Positions 30,856 through 38,483 of a stretch of 64,000 nucleotides of DNA are shown here, one piece after another. Position numbers and translations under genes: made by a program. Origin of the DNA: Ruminiclostridium cellobioparum subsp. termitidis CT1112 (GTDB lineage: Bacteria; Bacillota; Clostridia; Acetivibrionales; DSM-1351). The DNA lies in contig NZ_AORV01000040.1 of assembly GCF_000350485.1 (NCBI RefSeq), positions 1 to 64,000 on the forward strand, written 5' to 3'. Every line of letters starts with the position of its first letter. Position 1 is the stretch's first letter. The notes beneath the pieces were generated by a model that was not told the origin of the DNA, did not search any database, and worked only from the letters and a program-made list of their open reading frames with translations.

Positions 30856-30872
30856 TTAAAAGCGCTTATATT
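30856..30872. promoter_or_regulatory. LacI-type operator 2
   Basis: A second AAGCGCTT core (30860-30867) with the same 3' flank TATATTTA as operator 1. The centres are 71 bp apart, close to seven DNA turns, so cooperative or looped binding is possible. It lies about 70 bp before the permease start. Confidence 0.65.
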
Positions 30873-30935
30873 TACTTTAATCTTTGTTTCTTCTCTGCGG
30901 CTTCACATTTATACTTTGAGAAAGGACTGATTTTA

Positions 30936-31829
30936 TTGAAATTAAACGAGAACGGACGTCAGCGGTTAAATCTGTACATATTCTTATCCCCCTGGATAAT
31001 AGGTCTTCTGGTATTTACCCTATATCCCATCATCTCATCCCTTTTTTACAGCTTTACCGATTACAACATAATTGATGCGCCGAGGTTTATTGGAATTAGG
31101 AATTATACTGATTTAATGAATGACGACCTGTTTTTCAAATCCATCAAAGTAACGCTGTATTATACCTGTTTGAGTGTACCCATCCAATTGATCCTATCCC
31201 TTGCTCTTGCCTTGCTTTTAAATCAGAAGGTACCCTTTATGGGGTTTTTCAGAACATCACTGTACCTGCCCAGCATGGTATCGGGTGTTGTTATGTCTCT
31301 TCTATGGCTGTGGATATTCAATTCCGATTTCGGTCTGTTGAATTATCTTTTATCACTGGCCGGAATTAAAGGACCCATGTGGCTCATGGATGAGAGTTGG
31401 GCCATACCTGCCCTGATATTGATGAGCCTGTGGCTGACGGGAAGCGGCATGGTAGTATTTCTGGCGGCGCTCCAGGGTGTCCCGGTCTCACTGCAGGAGG
31501 CAGCGGTGCTGGATGGAGCCGGCAAATGGCAGCAATTGAGAGTTATTACTCTGCCGATGATCTCTCCCATCATATTATTCCAGCTCATAATGGGTATCAT
31601 AGATTCCTTTCAAACCTTTACCCAGGCTGTGGTAATGACACGAAACGGCGGTCCCCACTATGCCACTTATTTCTACGTATTCAACCTGTACACCAATGCA
31701 TTTAAAAATTATAAGATTGGTTACGCCTCTGCACTGGGCTGGCTGCTGCTTGTCACTGTCATGCTTCTCACCTATCTGATTTTCAAGCTTTCTGATAAAT
31801 ATGTATATTACGAGGGGGGGCAAAACTAA
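30936..31829 (+). CDS. ABC sugar transporter permease (MalF/UgpA type)
   Basis: 297 residues with six predicted membrane helices. The conserved EAA loop reads LQEAAVLDGAGKWQQLRVITLPMISP. It forms the membrane channel with the next permease for import of an oligo- or disaccharide. The start is a TTG (30936), with GAGAAAGGA about 9 nt upstream; no ATG precedes the first membrane helix in this frame. It begins a three-gene importer operon. No ATPase gene is present, so a shared MsmX-type ATPase elsewhere is expected. Confidence 0.9.
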   Translation: MKLNENGRQRLNLYIFLSPWIIGLLVFTLYPIISSLFYSFTDYNIIDAPRFIGIRNYTDLMNDDLFFKSIKVTLYYTCLSVPIQLILSLALALLLNQKVPFMGFFRTSLYLPSMVSGVVMSLLWLWIFNSDFGLLNYLLSLAGIKGPMWLMDESWAIPALILMSLWLTGSGMVVFLAALQGVPVSLQEAAVLDGAGKWQQLRVITLPMISPIILFQLIMGIIDSFQTFTQAVVMTRNGGPHYATYFYVFNLYTNAFKNYKIGYASALGWLLLVTVMLLTYLIFKLSDKYVYYEGGQN

Positions 31830-32689
31830 TGAGTCTACAGAATAAACCGGTCGGGATGCCAAAGAAAAAATCACATGCAGGCAGGTATATATCTGTCGCA
31901 GTTTTGGTAATTGTTACGTTAATTATGCTTTTACCTGTATTCTATATGATATCCACCGCCCTGAAAAGCAATGTGGAAATCCGCAAAGTTCCGCCTACTA
32001 TTATTCCCTCCCAACTTCATTTTGAAAATTTCGGGCTGATTTTTTCAAAAATCCGGTTCGGGACATATTTTTTCAACAGTATATTTGTTGCAGTTCTTGT
32101 ATTGATAGGAACACTTCTCTCGTCGTCCCTTGTCTCCTTTGGCTTTGCCAGGTATAAAGCCCGGGAGAAAAACCTCCTGTTTATGCTCCTGTTAAGTACA
32201 TTGATGCTCCCTTATCCCGCATTGATCATTCCTCAGTATTTATTGTTCAGAAATATCGGCTGGGTGGACAGCTTTCTTCCATTGATTGTCCCTTCGTTCT
32301 TTGGCTCGGCATATATGATATTTTTACTTAAGCAGTTTTTCAGTTCACTGCCCAACGATTTATTCGATGCCGCCAAAATTGACGGCTGCAGTGAGTTCAG
32401 AACCTGGTGGAATATTGCCCTGCCGCTGTGCAAACCGGCTATGGCCACCGTTTCGATTTTTACATTTTTGTGGACCTGGAATGACTTTATAACCCCTGTC
32501 ATATACCTTAACACCGACAGCAAATTTACACTGCCCATAGGCATGAGCGGCATGATTTCAGCTTTCCGGCTTATCCCCTGGAATCTGATTATGGTGGGAT
32601 CAATATACTCTTTGCTGCCCATTTTTATTTTGTTCTTCATCGCCCAGAAATATTTTGTGGAAGGAATAGTCCTGACCGGGCTCAAATAA
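31829..32689 (+). CDS. ABC sugar transporter permease (MalG/UgpE type)
   Basis: 286 residues, six predicted membrane helices. The EAA-like loop is DLFDAAKIDGCSEFRTWWNIALPLCKPA. It pairs with the preceding permease. The ATG shares one base with the preceding TAA (TAATG), a sign of tight translational coupling. The C-terminal AQKYFVEGIVLTGLK is a standard ending for this family. Confidence 0.9.
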   Translation: MSLQNKPVGMPKKKSHAGRYISVAVLVIVTLIMLLPVFYMISTALKSNVEIRKVPPTIIPSQLHFENFGLIFSKIRFGTYFFNSIFVAVLVLIGTLLSSSLVSFGFARYKAREKNLLFMLLLSTLMLPYPALIIPQYLLFRNIGWVDSFLPLIVPSFFGSAYMIFLLKQFFSSLPNDLFDAAKIDGCSEFRTWWNIALPLCKPAMATVSIFTFLWTWNDFITPVIYLNTDSKFTLPIGMSGMISAFRLIPWNLIMVGSIYSLLPIFILFFIAQKYFVEGIVLTGLK

Positions 32690-32767
32690 GCCTGGCAGCT
32701 TATAACGCTCACAGGACAAACTTCTATAAATATAAATGTTAATTAAAGTTTTAAGGAGGATTCTCAA

Positions 32768-34144
32768 ATGGTAAAAAGTAAAAAGTTTCTATCAGCTCTC
32801 CTGAGTGTTTGCATGTGCTCGACTTTATTGCTCTCTTCGTGCGGAGGAAACAGTCCGGGCAGCAGCGATACCGCCCAGGGAAAAGACGGAGTGTCGGGAA
32901 AGGTTACATACCTGACTTTAAATCAGGAGGACAGGGATTACGTGACCAAACTCACTCCTGATTTTAATCAAAAATTCCCTGATGTTAAAATCGAAGTTGT
33001 TACCGCTCCATATGATCAATTTGATCAGAAGCTTCAGACAATGATAGCCGGAAATACTCCTCCGGATGTCACTTCACATTTCGGGCAGGCCGGCTTCATG
33101 GAATATTACAACAAGGGCATGCTGCTGGATTTGACACCGATGATGGAAGCCGATAAATATGATCCTGTAGCTGTGGGTATACCAAAGGAAATTGCAGATA
33201 TCTATAAAATCGAGGATAAATACTACGGGCTCCCGCTGAATACATACGTATCGGTACTGGCTTACAACCAGGACCTGTTTGACAGGGCGAATATTCCGTA
33301 TCCTACCGCCGATTATGAAGACAAAAGCTGGACCTGGGATAAAATGCTTGAATATGCAAAAAAACTTACTGTAAATTCAGACAACATGGAGGCTGCTACA
33401 TACGGACTTGAATGGTTCTGGGCCGAACCCGACATGAGACCGCTGTATTTCGGAGCAAAGGTTTATTCCGATGATACCTGGACAAACGGAGGAAATCCTT
33501 CGGAAGTATACTTCAACTCACCTGAAGTAATTAATGTATACCAGAAGCTTTCAGATCTTGTGTTCAAGGATAGGGTCAGCCCCACCGATTCAATAGTTCA
33601 GGGGCTGGGAGGTCAAAGCGGCGAGTCCTTCACCAGCGGAAAGATTGCCATGAAACCCGCAGGTGCCTGGATACTCAGCGGTACCAATGAATTACCTTTC
33701 AAGGTGGGCATTGCTGCAATACCAAATGCCGGAAACGACAAGATCAGAGATGTCCTTTATGTGGATCCCTTATTTATTTTAAAAGGCAGCAAAAATCCCA
33801 GGGCGGCATATGAATGGATCAAATTCAATCTTGAACCTGAGATCCAGGAAAAGATGATCGATTTAAGCGGAGGAAATCCTCCTTCAAACATGAAAGCCTT
33901 TGAAAAATATTGCAGTTTCTTCCCCAATATTGATCCAAAAGATTTGAAAATGGTCTATGACGGGGGTATCAAATATGGAACCGAATCCTACAACCATCTT
34001 GTAAACAACTATTCACAAATTTGGACTATCGTTAAGAATGAGACAGATCCATGCCTGCTTACCGGGAAGTCAACCGCTGCTGACGTTGCTCCTGCAGTTC
34101 AGGAAAAGGTTACAAAGCTTTTGAAGGATATGAATTCAAAATAA
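32768..34144 (+). CDS. ABC sugar-binding lipoprotein (SBP family 1)
   Basis: 458 residues. A lipoprotein signal ends at LLSSC (Cys ~25), followed by a Gly/Ser tether. The mature part is a type 1 extracellular solute-binding protein: VTYLTLNQEDRDYVTKL, IEVVTAPYDQFDQKLQTMIA, PPDVTSHFGQAGFMEYYNKG and SGESFTSGKIAMKPAGAWIL. It captures the sugar outside the membrane for the two permeases. SD AAGGAGGATTCTCAA precedes the ATG. The ligand is probably a beta-glucoside given GH4 nearby; this is inference. Confidence 0.9.
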   Translation: MVKSKKFLSALLSVCMCSTLLLSSCGGNSPGSSDTAQGKDGVSGKVTYLTLNQEDRDYVTKLTPDFNQKFPDVKIEVVTAPYDQFDQKLQTMIAGNTPPDVTSHFGQAGFMEYYNKGMLLDLTPMMEADKYDPVAVGIPKEIADIYKIEDKYYGLPLNTYVSVLAYNQDLFDRANIPYPTADYEDKSWTWDKMLEYAKKLTVNSDNMEAATYGLEWFWAEPDMRPLYFGAKVYSDDTWTNGGNPSEVYFNSPEVINVYQKLSDLVFKDRVSPTDSIVQGLGGQSGESFTSGKIAMKPAGAWILSGTNELPFKVGIAAIPNAGNDKIRDVLYVDPLFILKGSKNPRAAYEWIKFNLEPEIQEKMIDLSGGNPPSNMKAFEKYCSFFPNIDPKDLKMVYDGGIKYGTESYNHLVNNYSQIWTIVKNETDPCLLTGKSTAADVAPAVQEKVTKLLKDMNSK

Positions 34145-34167
34145 TATTTATTGCATTTTAGAAATTT

Positions 34168-34208
34168 GTTATAATGGTACAGGTATCCGGTACCTGTACC
34201 ATTATAAC
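34168..34208 (+). promoter_or_regulatory. 18-bp inverted repeat over the lacI promoter
   Basis: Perfect arms 34168-34185 and 34191-34208 with a 5-nt loop. The left arm contains an extended -10 box (TGTTATAAT), and the SD AAGGAGAG follows the right arm directly. There is no T-run, so an operator for autoregulation or a leader hairpin is more likely than a terminator. It contains GGTAC rather than the AAGCGCTT core. Confidence 0.6.
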
Positions 34209-34222
34209 TTAAGGAGAGAACC

Positions 34223-35230
34223 ATGAAGTATAATATATACGATGTTGCCAAAAAGGCAGGAGTATCCATTGTTACAGTTTCAAAGGTCATCAACAATTCA
34301 CAGACCGTCCGCGAAGGCAACAGGCAAAAAGTACTGCAGGCCATGAAAGAACTGAACTATAACCCCAGTGCTGCCGCAAGGAGTCTGGCCAGCGGAAGAA
34401 CCGGTGTTATAGGTCTTCTGATAGATAATCTTACAGATTCTTTTTTATCGTCGGCTCTTGGTGCCATAAACGAATACCTGGAGGATAACGGATATTTTCT
34501 TGCACTCTCCCTGATAAATGAATCCAAGATAAACAATGACAATATCCCTTTTCTTTTCCAGCAGGACAGGGTTGACGGCTTGCTGATCGTATCTCCCGTA
34601 TGTGAGGATACGTATATACTGGACTTAAAAGGTAAAAAAATACCTTTTGTGTTAATGGATAATCAGAAATTCCACCCTTCCGTTCCATCGGTAATTGTCA
34701 ACAACTATAAGGGGGGATATGATGCAACCCGCCATCTACTTGAGCTTGGGCACAAAAAAATACTGCACATAAGCGGTCCGGGGCTTTACATGTCCAGCAA
34801 CGACAGAGAAGCAGGCTACAGAGCGGCAATGACTGAAGCAGGATGCGCACCTTATGTTATAAACAGCAGCAGTTTCTCAATAGAAAGCGGTTATAAAATA
34901 GTAAAACAGCTTATATCGGAAAATAAGCTGTCCGGCTTTACCTCAATATTTGCTGCCGACGATTATATTGCCCTGGGAGTGATTGACGCCTTTAAAAATT
35001 CAAGCATAAAAGTGCCCGGCGATATATCGGTCATAGGCTACGATGATCAGGAACTGGCCTCCTCCTTTCACCCCGGTCTTACTACCATCAGACAGCCTGC
35101 CGATGAAATGGGGCGTATAGGCGCAGAAATGCTGCTCAAGATAATAAAAGGCGAAGTTAAAAGATATAATACCATCAAACTTGATCCGGACATTGTAATA
35201 AGAGAATCCACTGCTGCTCCCAAACAGTAA
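34223..35230 (+). CDS. LacI-family transcriptional regulator
   Basis: 335 residues. The N-terminal HTH is YNIYDVAKKAGVSIVTVSKV followed by the hinge SAAARSLASGRTGVIG. The C-terminal sugar-binding domain has GGYDATRHLLELGHKKILHI, DREAGYRAAM, FAADDYIALGVIDAFK and SVIGYDDQELASSFHPGLTT. It sits 78 bp after the binding-protein gene in the same direction and is the likely repressor for the AAGCGCTT operators that face GH4 and the importer. The inducer is probably the imported sugar or its phosphate. Confidence 0.92.
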   Translation: MKYNIYDVAKKAGVSIVTVSKVINNSQTVREGNRQKVLQAMKELNYNPSAAARSLASGRTGVIGLLIDNLTDSFLSSALGAINEYLEDNGYFLALSLINESKINNDNIPFLFQQDRVDGLLIVSPVCEDTYILDLKGKKIPFVLMDNQKFHPSVPSVIVNNYKGGYDATRHLLELGHKKILHISGPGLYMSSNDREAGYRAAMTEAGCAPYVINSSSFSIESGYKIVKQLISENKLSGFTSIFAADDYIALGVIDAFKNSSIKVPGDISVIGYDDQELASSFHPGLTTIRQPADEMGRIGAEMLLKIIKGEVKRYNTIKLDPDIVIRESTAAPKQ

Positions 35231-35326
35231 GGAAACCATATCAATAAATTTAATAAAAAAATGTTTTTGTACAGCATGCGGGGAACCGATACTTCCACCG
35301 GCCCCGTCACTTCAAAAGCATATCTG

Positions 35327-35563
35327 TTATTTTTTATTCTGATAGGTTTCAAATTTTTTAAATAACGAAGACAGTTCTTTTCTAAGTAATGCACTGTTGC
35401 ATATATAATCGATTGCAAATTTTTTTAATAAATCTACAGGAAAATCCTTTTCATTTTCAATAAGATATAATAGTTCCAATTCCAGTTCAGTGTATCCATC
35501 ACTATTAATATTTTCAATTAACTTTTTATATACTTCCAAAGACTTGATTTCATTTTCTTCCAT
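35327..35563 (-). CDS. Small hypothetical protein
   Basis: 78 residues, rich in Glu, Lys and Leu and predicted all-helical (SLEVYKKLIENINSDGYTEL). I choose ATG 35563, with AGAGGTGTT directly upstream; an in-frame start 36 bp earlier has no SD. No family is recognised. No operon partner is obvious. Confidence 0.5.
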   Translation of the reverse strand: MEENEIKSLEVYKKLIENINSDGYTELELELLYLIENEKDFPVDLLKKFAIDYICNSALLRKELSSLFKKFETYQNKK

Positions 35564-35669
35564 AACACCTCTAGAATCCCTCGTAATCAGTATATACAAA
35601 AGTATATCTGTACTCTCATCACAATAAAGATATTACCATAAATTTCCCCCATGGTCAATTAATGGGTCC

Positions 35670-36365
35670 TCACTTAGTTGCCGTATACCAGGTACTGACA
35701 TGTTTTTTTAAGGCGTAACCGCAATCCGAATATAATGAACATGCTCTTTTATTTCTGCCGGCCACAGATAATTCCACACTATTATAGCCCCTGGACTCAA
35801 GGTACTGTTCAATGGTTTTCAGAGCAAGTTTTCCGTAACCCTGACCCTGTCTGGACCCGCTAATTGAAAAAGCTGAAATTTCCGGAATATCACCGTATTG
35901 GATTTCAAATGTCCCGTATATCATACCATCTTTTACAAACAGGCCGGCATCGGTATTTGGGTCTGCCAGAATTCTATCCATTTCGCCTTCATCTATCAGT
36001 ACCGAAAGCGGCACGCTTAAAAAAGCTTCATTGTGCAGCTCCATGTAAATTGCAGCACTATCCTGTGTTAAAAGCTGTATATCAAAATAGCCAGCTTTAT
36101 TTTCAGGCACAAAGTCCTTTCTCAAAACATTATAGTCAGTATAGTACTCAAACATATATCTGCCGGTGCAGAAATAATTTCTGTCCAAAGAAACCGCTTT
36201 GTCCTTGCAGGTGAAGTATATTTGACCGGCACCCTTTATAGCAGCGGAATCACAGACAGCTTCGGCTGCTGCTTCAAAGCATTCGCCGTTTAAACTGTCA
36301 CAAATAATATAACAAATTCCCCTGGTCCCTATATCTTTATCGATTGTCCTTATCTCTGCTTTCGT
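35670..36365 (-). CDS. GNAT-like acetyltransferase without a clear start codon
   Basis: The C-terminal part (FSISGSRQGQGYGKLALKTIEQYLESRGY; RACSLYSDCGYALKKH) is a clear GNAT domain with the acetyl-CoA loop QGQGYGK. The first standard start in this frame is TTG at 36188. Upstream of it the frame stays open and protein-like to about 36365 (AEIRTIDKDIGTRGICYIIC). In that upstream part no ATG, GTG or TTG is in frame. An SD-linked ATG at 36370 (AGGAG) lies one base out of frame and stops after six codons. Either one base was lost near the start or a non-standard codon is used. Confidence 0.6.
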   Translation of the reverse strand, partial: TKAEIRTIDKDIGTRGICYIICDSLNGECFEAAAEAVCDSAAIKGAGQIYFTCKDKAVSLDRNYFCTGRYMFEYYTDYNVLRKDFVPENKAGYFDIQLLTQDSAAIYMELHNEAFLSVPLSVLIDEGEMDRILADPNTDAGLFVKDGMIYGTFEIQYGDIPEISAFSISGSRQGQGYGKLALKTIEQYLESRGYNSVELSVAGRNKRACSLYSDCGYALKKHVSTWYTATK

Positions 36366-36478
36366 GGCATTCTCTCCTGTATAATGAATTATTTATCCGG
36401 AATATTGGTATCCGTCCGATGTGAAAATTATAGCATAATTAATGGTCACTGTAACCAATCAAGCTGATGCCGAAATTG

Positions 36479-36544
36479 AAAATCACCCTTCCGTTTGTAA
36501 TTAATGGCTTTAACAGCTATTATTATAAACGGAAGGGTGATTTT
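36479..36544 (-). terminator. Terminator after ftsH
   Basis: Perfect arms of 18 bp (36479-36496 with 36527-36544, AATCACCCTTCCGTTT core) around a 30-nt AT-rich loop, 55 bp after the ftsH stop. The long loop is unusual, yet the GC-rich arms and T-runs on both sides support termination. Confidence 0.7.
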
Positions 36545-36598
36545 TCAGGTACACGGTACACACCTGCAATCAGCGTAATATGCTTGTGCGCGGTGTAC

Positions 36599-38425
36599 CT
36601 ATGCTCCCAGGAAAATGGCCTCAAATTCCTCTCCTTCAACCTTTTCCTTCAAAAGCAGAACCTCTGCCAATCTATTGAGCTTGCCAATATTGGCTTTCAG
36701 CAGAGAAAGAGTTTTTTCATAGGCACTGTCAATGATATGTTTTACTTCGCTGTCAATAAGACCTGCAACCTCGTCACTGTAATTGCGTGCCTGCCCCATA
36801 TTTCCGCCCATAAAAGCATCCTCGTTCTCATTTTCAAAAATCATGTTGCCCAGCTTACTGCTCATACCGTATTTTGTAACCATATTTCTCGCTATTTGAT
36901 TAACCCTCTTCAAGTCGCCGGCCGCACCGGTGCTTATCTCATTTAAGGTAATTTCTTCGGCAGCTCTGCCGCCTAAAGCAACTATTATCTCTTCAATGAG
37001 CTGGGCTTTGGTATGATAGCTCTTTTCCTCCATTGGCCTGCTGGCTGTATAGCCGCCTGCCGTTCCAGCCGGAATGATTGATACTCTGTCGACATTCTGG
37101 CTTGAAGAAACAAGTTTTATTGCCAGTGCATGGCCTGCTTCATGGAAGGCAGTGACCTTTCTGTCGTGCTCGCTCATGACGCGGCTTTTATTCTCAGGGC
37201 CCATCATTACCTTGAAGGCGGCTTCCTTTATATCTTCATTCCCGATCTTTCTCTTGTTGCTTCTTGCTGCCAGCAGCGCGGCCTCATTGAGCAGATTCTC
37301 CAGTTCGGCTCCTGTAAAGCCGGGTAACAATTTGGCTATATCACCCAGATTAACATCCTCAGCCAGCGGCTTGCCTTTGGAATGAACCTTTAAAATCTGT
37401 TCTCTCCCCTTGATATCCGGCAAGCCGACAACAACTCTCCTGTCGAAACGTCCTGGCCTTAAAAGTGCGGGGTCAAGTATGTCAGGTCTATTGGTGGCAG
37501 CCAGTATGATGATCCCGTCATTTATACCGAAACCGTCCATTTCCACCAGCAGCTGATTCAAGGTCTGTTCCCTTTCATCATTTCCCCCGCCCATACCGGC
37601 ACCTCTATGTCTTCCCACGGCATCTATTTCATCAATAAATATGATACAGGGTGAATTTTTTTTAGCCTGTTCAAACAGGTCGCGGACCCTGGATGCTCCA
37701 ACGCCCACAAACATCTCAACAAAATCCGAACCGCTTATACTGAAAAACGGAACTCCTGCCTCACCCGAAACGGCTTTGGCCAGAAGGGTTTTACCTGTAC
37801 CCGGAGGCCCTACCAGAAGAACGCCCTTCGGTATTCTCGCCCCCAGTTCTACAAACTTTTCAGGTGCTTTTAAAAACTCAACTATTTCGGCCAGTTCCTG
37901 CTTTTCCTCATCAGCTCCTGCCACATGTTCAAAGGTTACCCGCCTCTTGTCGTTAACAGACAGCTTTGCACGGCTCTTGCCAAAGGACATCACCCGGTTG
38001 CCTCCTGCACCGCCGCCCTGCTGCCGCCTCATAAAAAAGAACCAGAACAATATGGGTGCTGCTATCAGCACAAGTGTAGGCAGTATTGCCAGCCAGACCG
38101 GGGTCTGCTGCGGCGGAGCCACACTGTATTTTTCAATCTGCCCGTTGTCCAGGGCATTTGTAAACCTCTCGGATGCCGAAGTGACATCCGGCGGAACAAT
38201 GACCGTATAGTTTATGGCTTTGCTTTCGCCCAACGGATTTTTAAGCTCTACTGTAGCAGTGCTCATTTGCAGTTCTATAGTCTTCACATTGCCTGTTTGG
38301 ATCTGCTGCAGCAGTTCGGAATAATCCATTTTTGGCGGTTTCTCAGATGGAACAAAAAATGTTATTGCTATTAAAACAACTAAAAAAATTACTATATAAA
38401 AACGTAAACCTTTGAAATACTTCAA
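36599..38425 (-). CDS. ftsH: FtsH, membrane ATP-dependent zinc metalloprotease
   Basis: 608 residues. Two membrane helices (~8-25 and ~110-130) flank an extracellular domain. The AAA module has Walker [13 protein letters not shown], Walker [13 protein letters not shown] and the SRH region [20 protein letters not shown]. The protease motif is HEAGH. It degrades misfolded membrane proteins and some regulators. It follows lon by 58 bp on the same strand and ends at a strong terminator, so the two proteases probably form one stress transcript under the TetR-type operator upstream of lon. Confidence 0.95.
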   Translation of the reverse strand: MKYFKGLRFYIVIFLVVLIAITFFVPSEKPPKMDYSELLQQIQTGNVKTIELQMSTATVELKNPLGESKAINYTVIVPPDVTSASERFTNALDNGQIEKYSVAPPQQTPVWLAILPTLVLIAAPILFWFFFMRRQQGGGAGGNRVMSFGKSRAKLSVNDKRRVTFEHVAGADEEKQELAEIVEFLKAPEKFVELGARIPKGVLLVGPPGTGKTLLAKAVSGEAGVPFFSISGSDFVEMFVGVGASRVRDLFEQAKKNSPCIIFIDEIDAVGRHRGAGMGGGNDEREQTLNQLLVEMDGFGINDGIIILAATNRPDILDPALLRPGRFDRRVVVGLPDIKGREQILKVHSKGKPLAEDVNLGDIAKLLPGFTGAELENLLNEAALLAARSNKRKIGNEDIKEAAFKVMMGPENKSRVMSEHDRKVTAFHEAGHALAIKLVSSSQNVDRVSIIPAGTAGGYTASRPMEEKSYHTKAQLIEEIIVALGGRAAEEITLNEISTGAAGDLKRVNQIARNMVTKYGMSSKLGNMIFENENEDAFMGGNMGQARNYSDEVAGLIDSEVKHIIDSAYEKTLSLLKANIGKLNRLAEVLLLKEKVEGEEFEAIFLGA

Positions 38426-38483
38426 ATAACTCCCCCCTATCCGGTGCCTGCATATATTTTTAAACCAACTGTATTTCTATTAA

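Noticed and set aside
34168-34208. Intrinsic terminator after the binding-protein gene
   Set aside because: No T-run follows, it contains a -10 box and abuts the lacI SD, so an operator or leader hairpin fits better.
36554-36600. GGTACAC/GTGTACC inverted repeat near the ftsH stop
   Set aside because: Arms are only 7 bp, the loop is long and it overlaps the ftsH end; the perfect hairpin at 36479-36544 is the better terminator.
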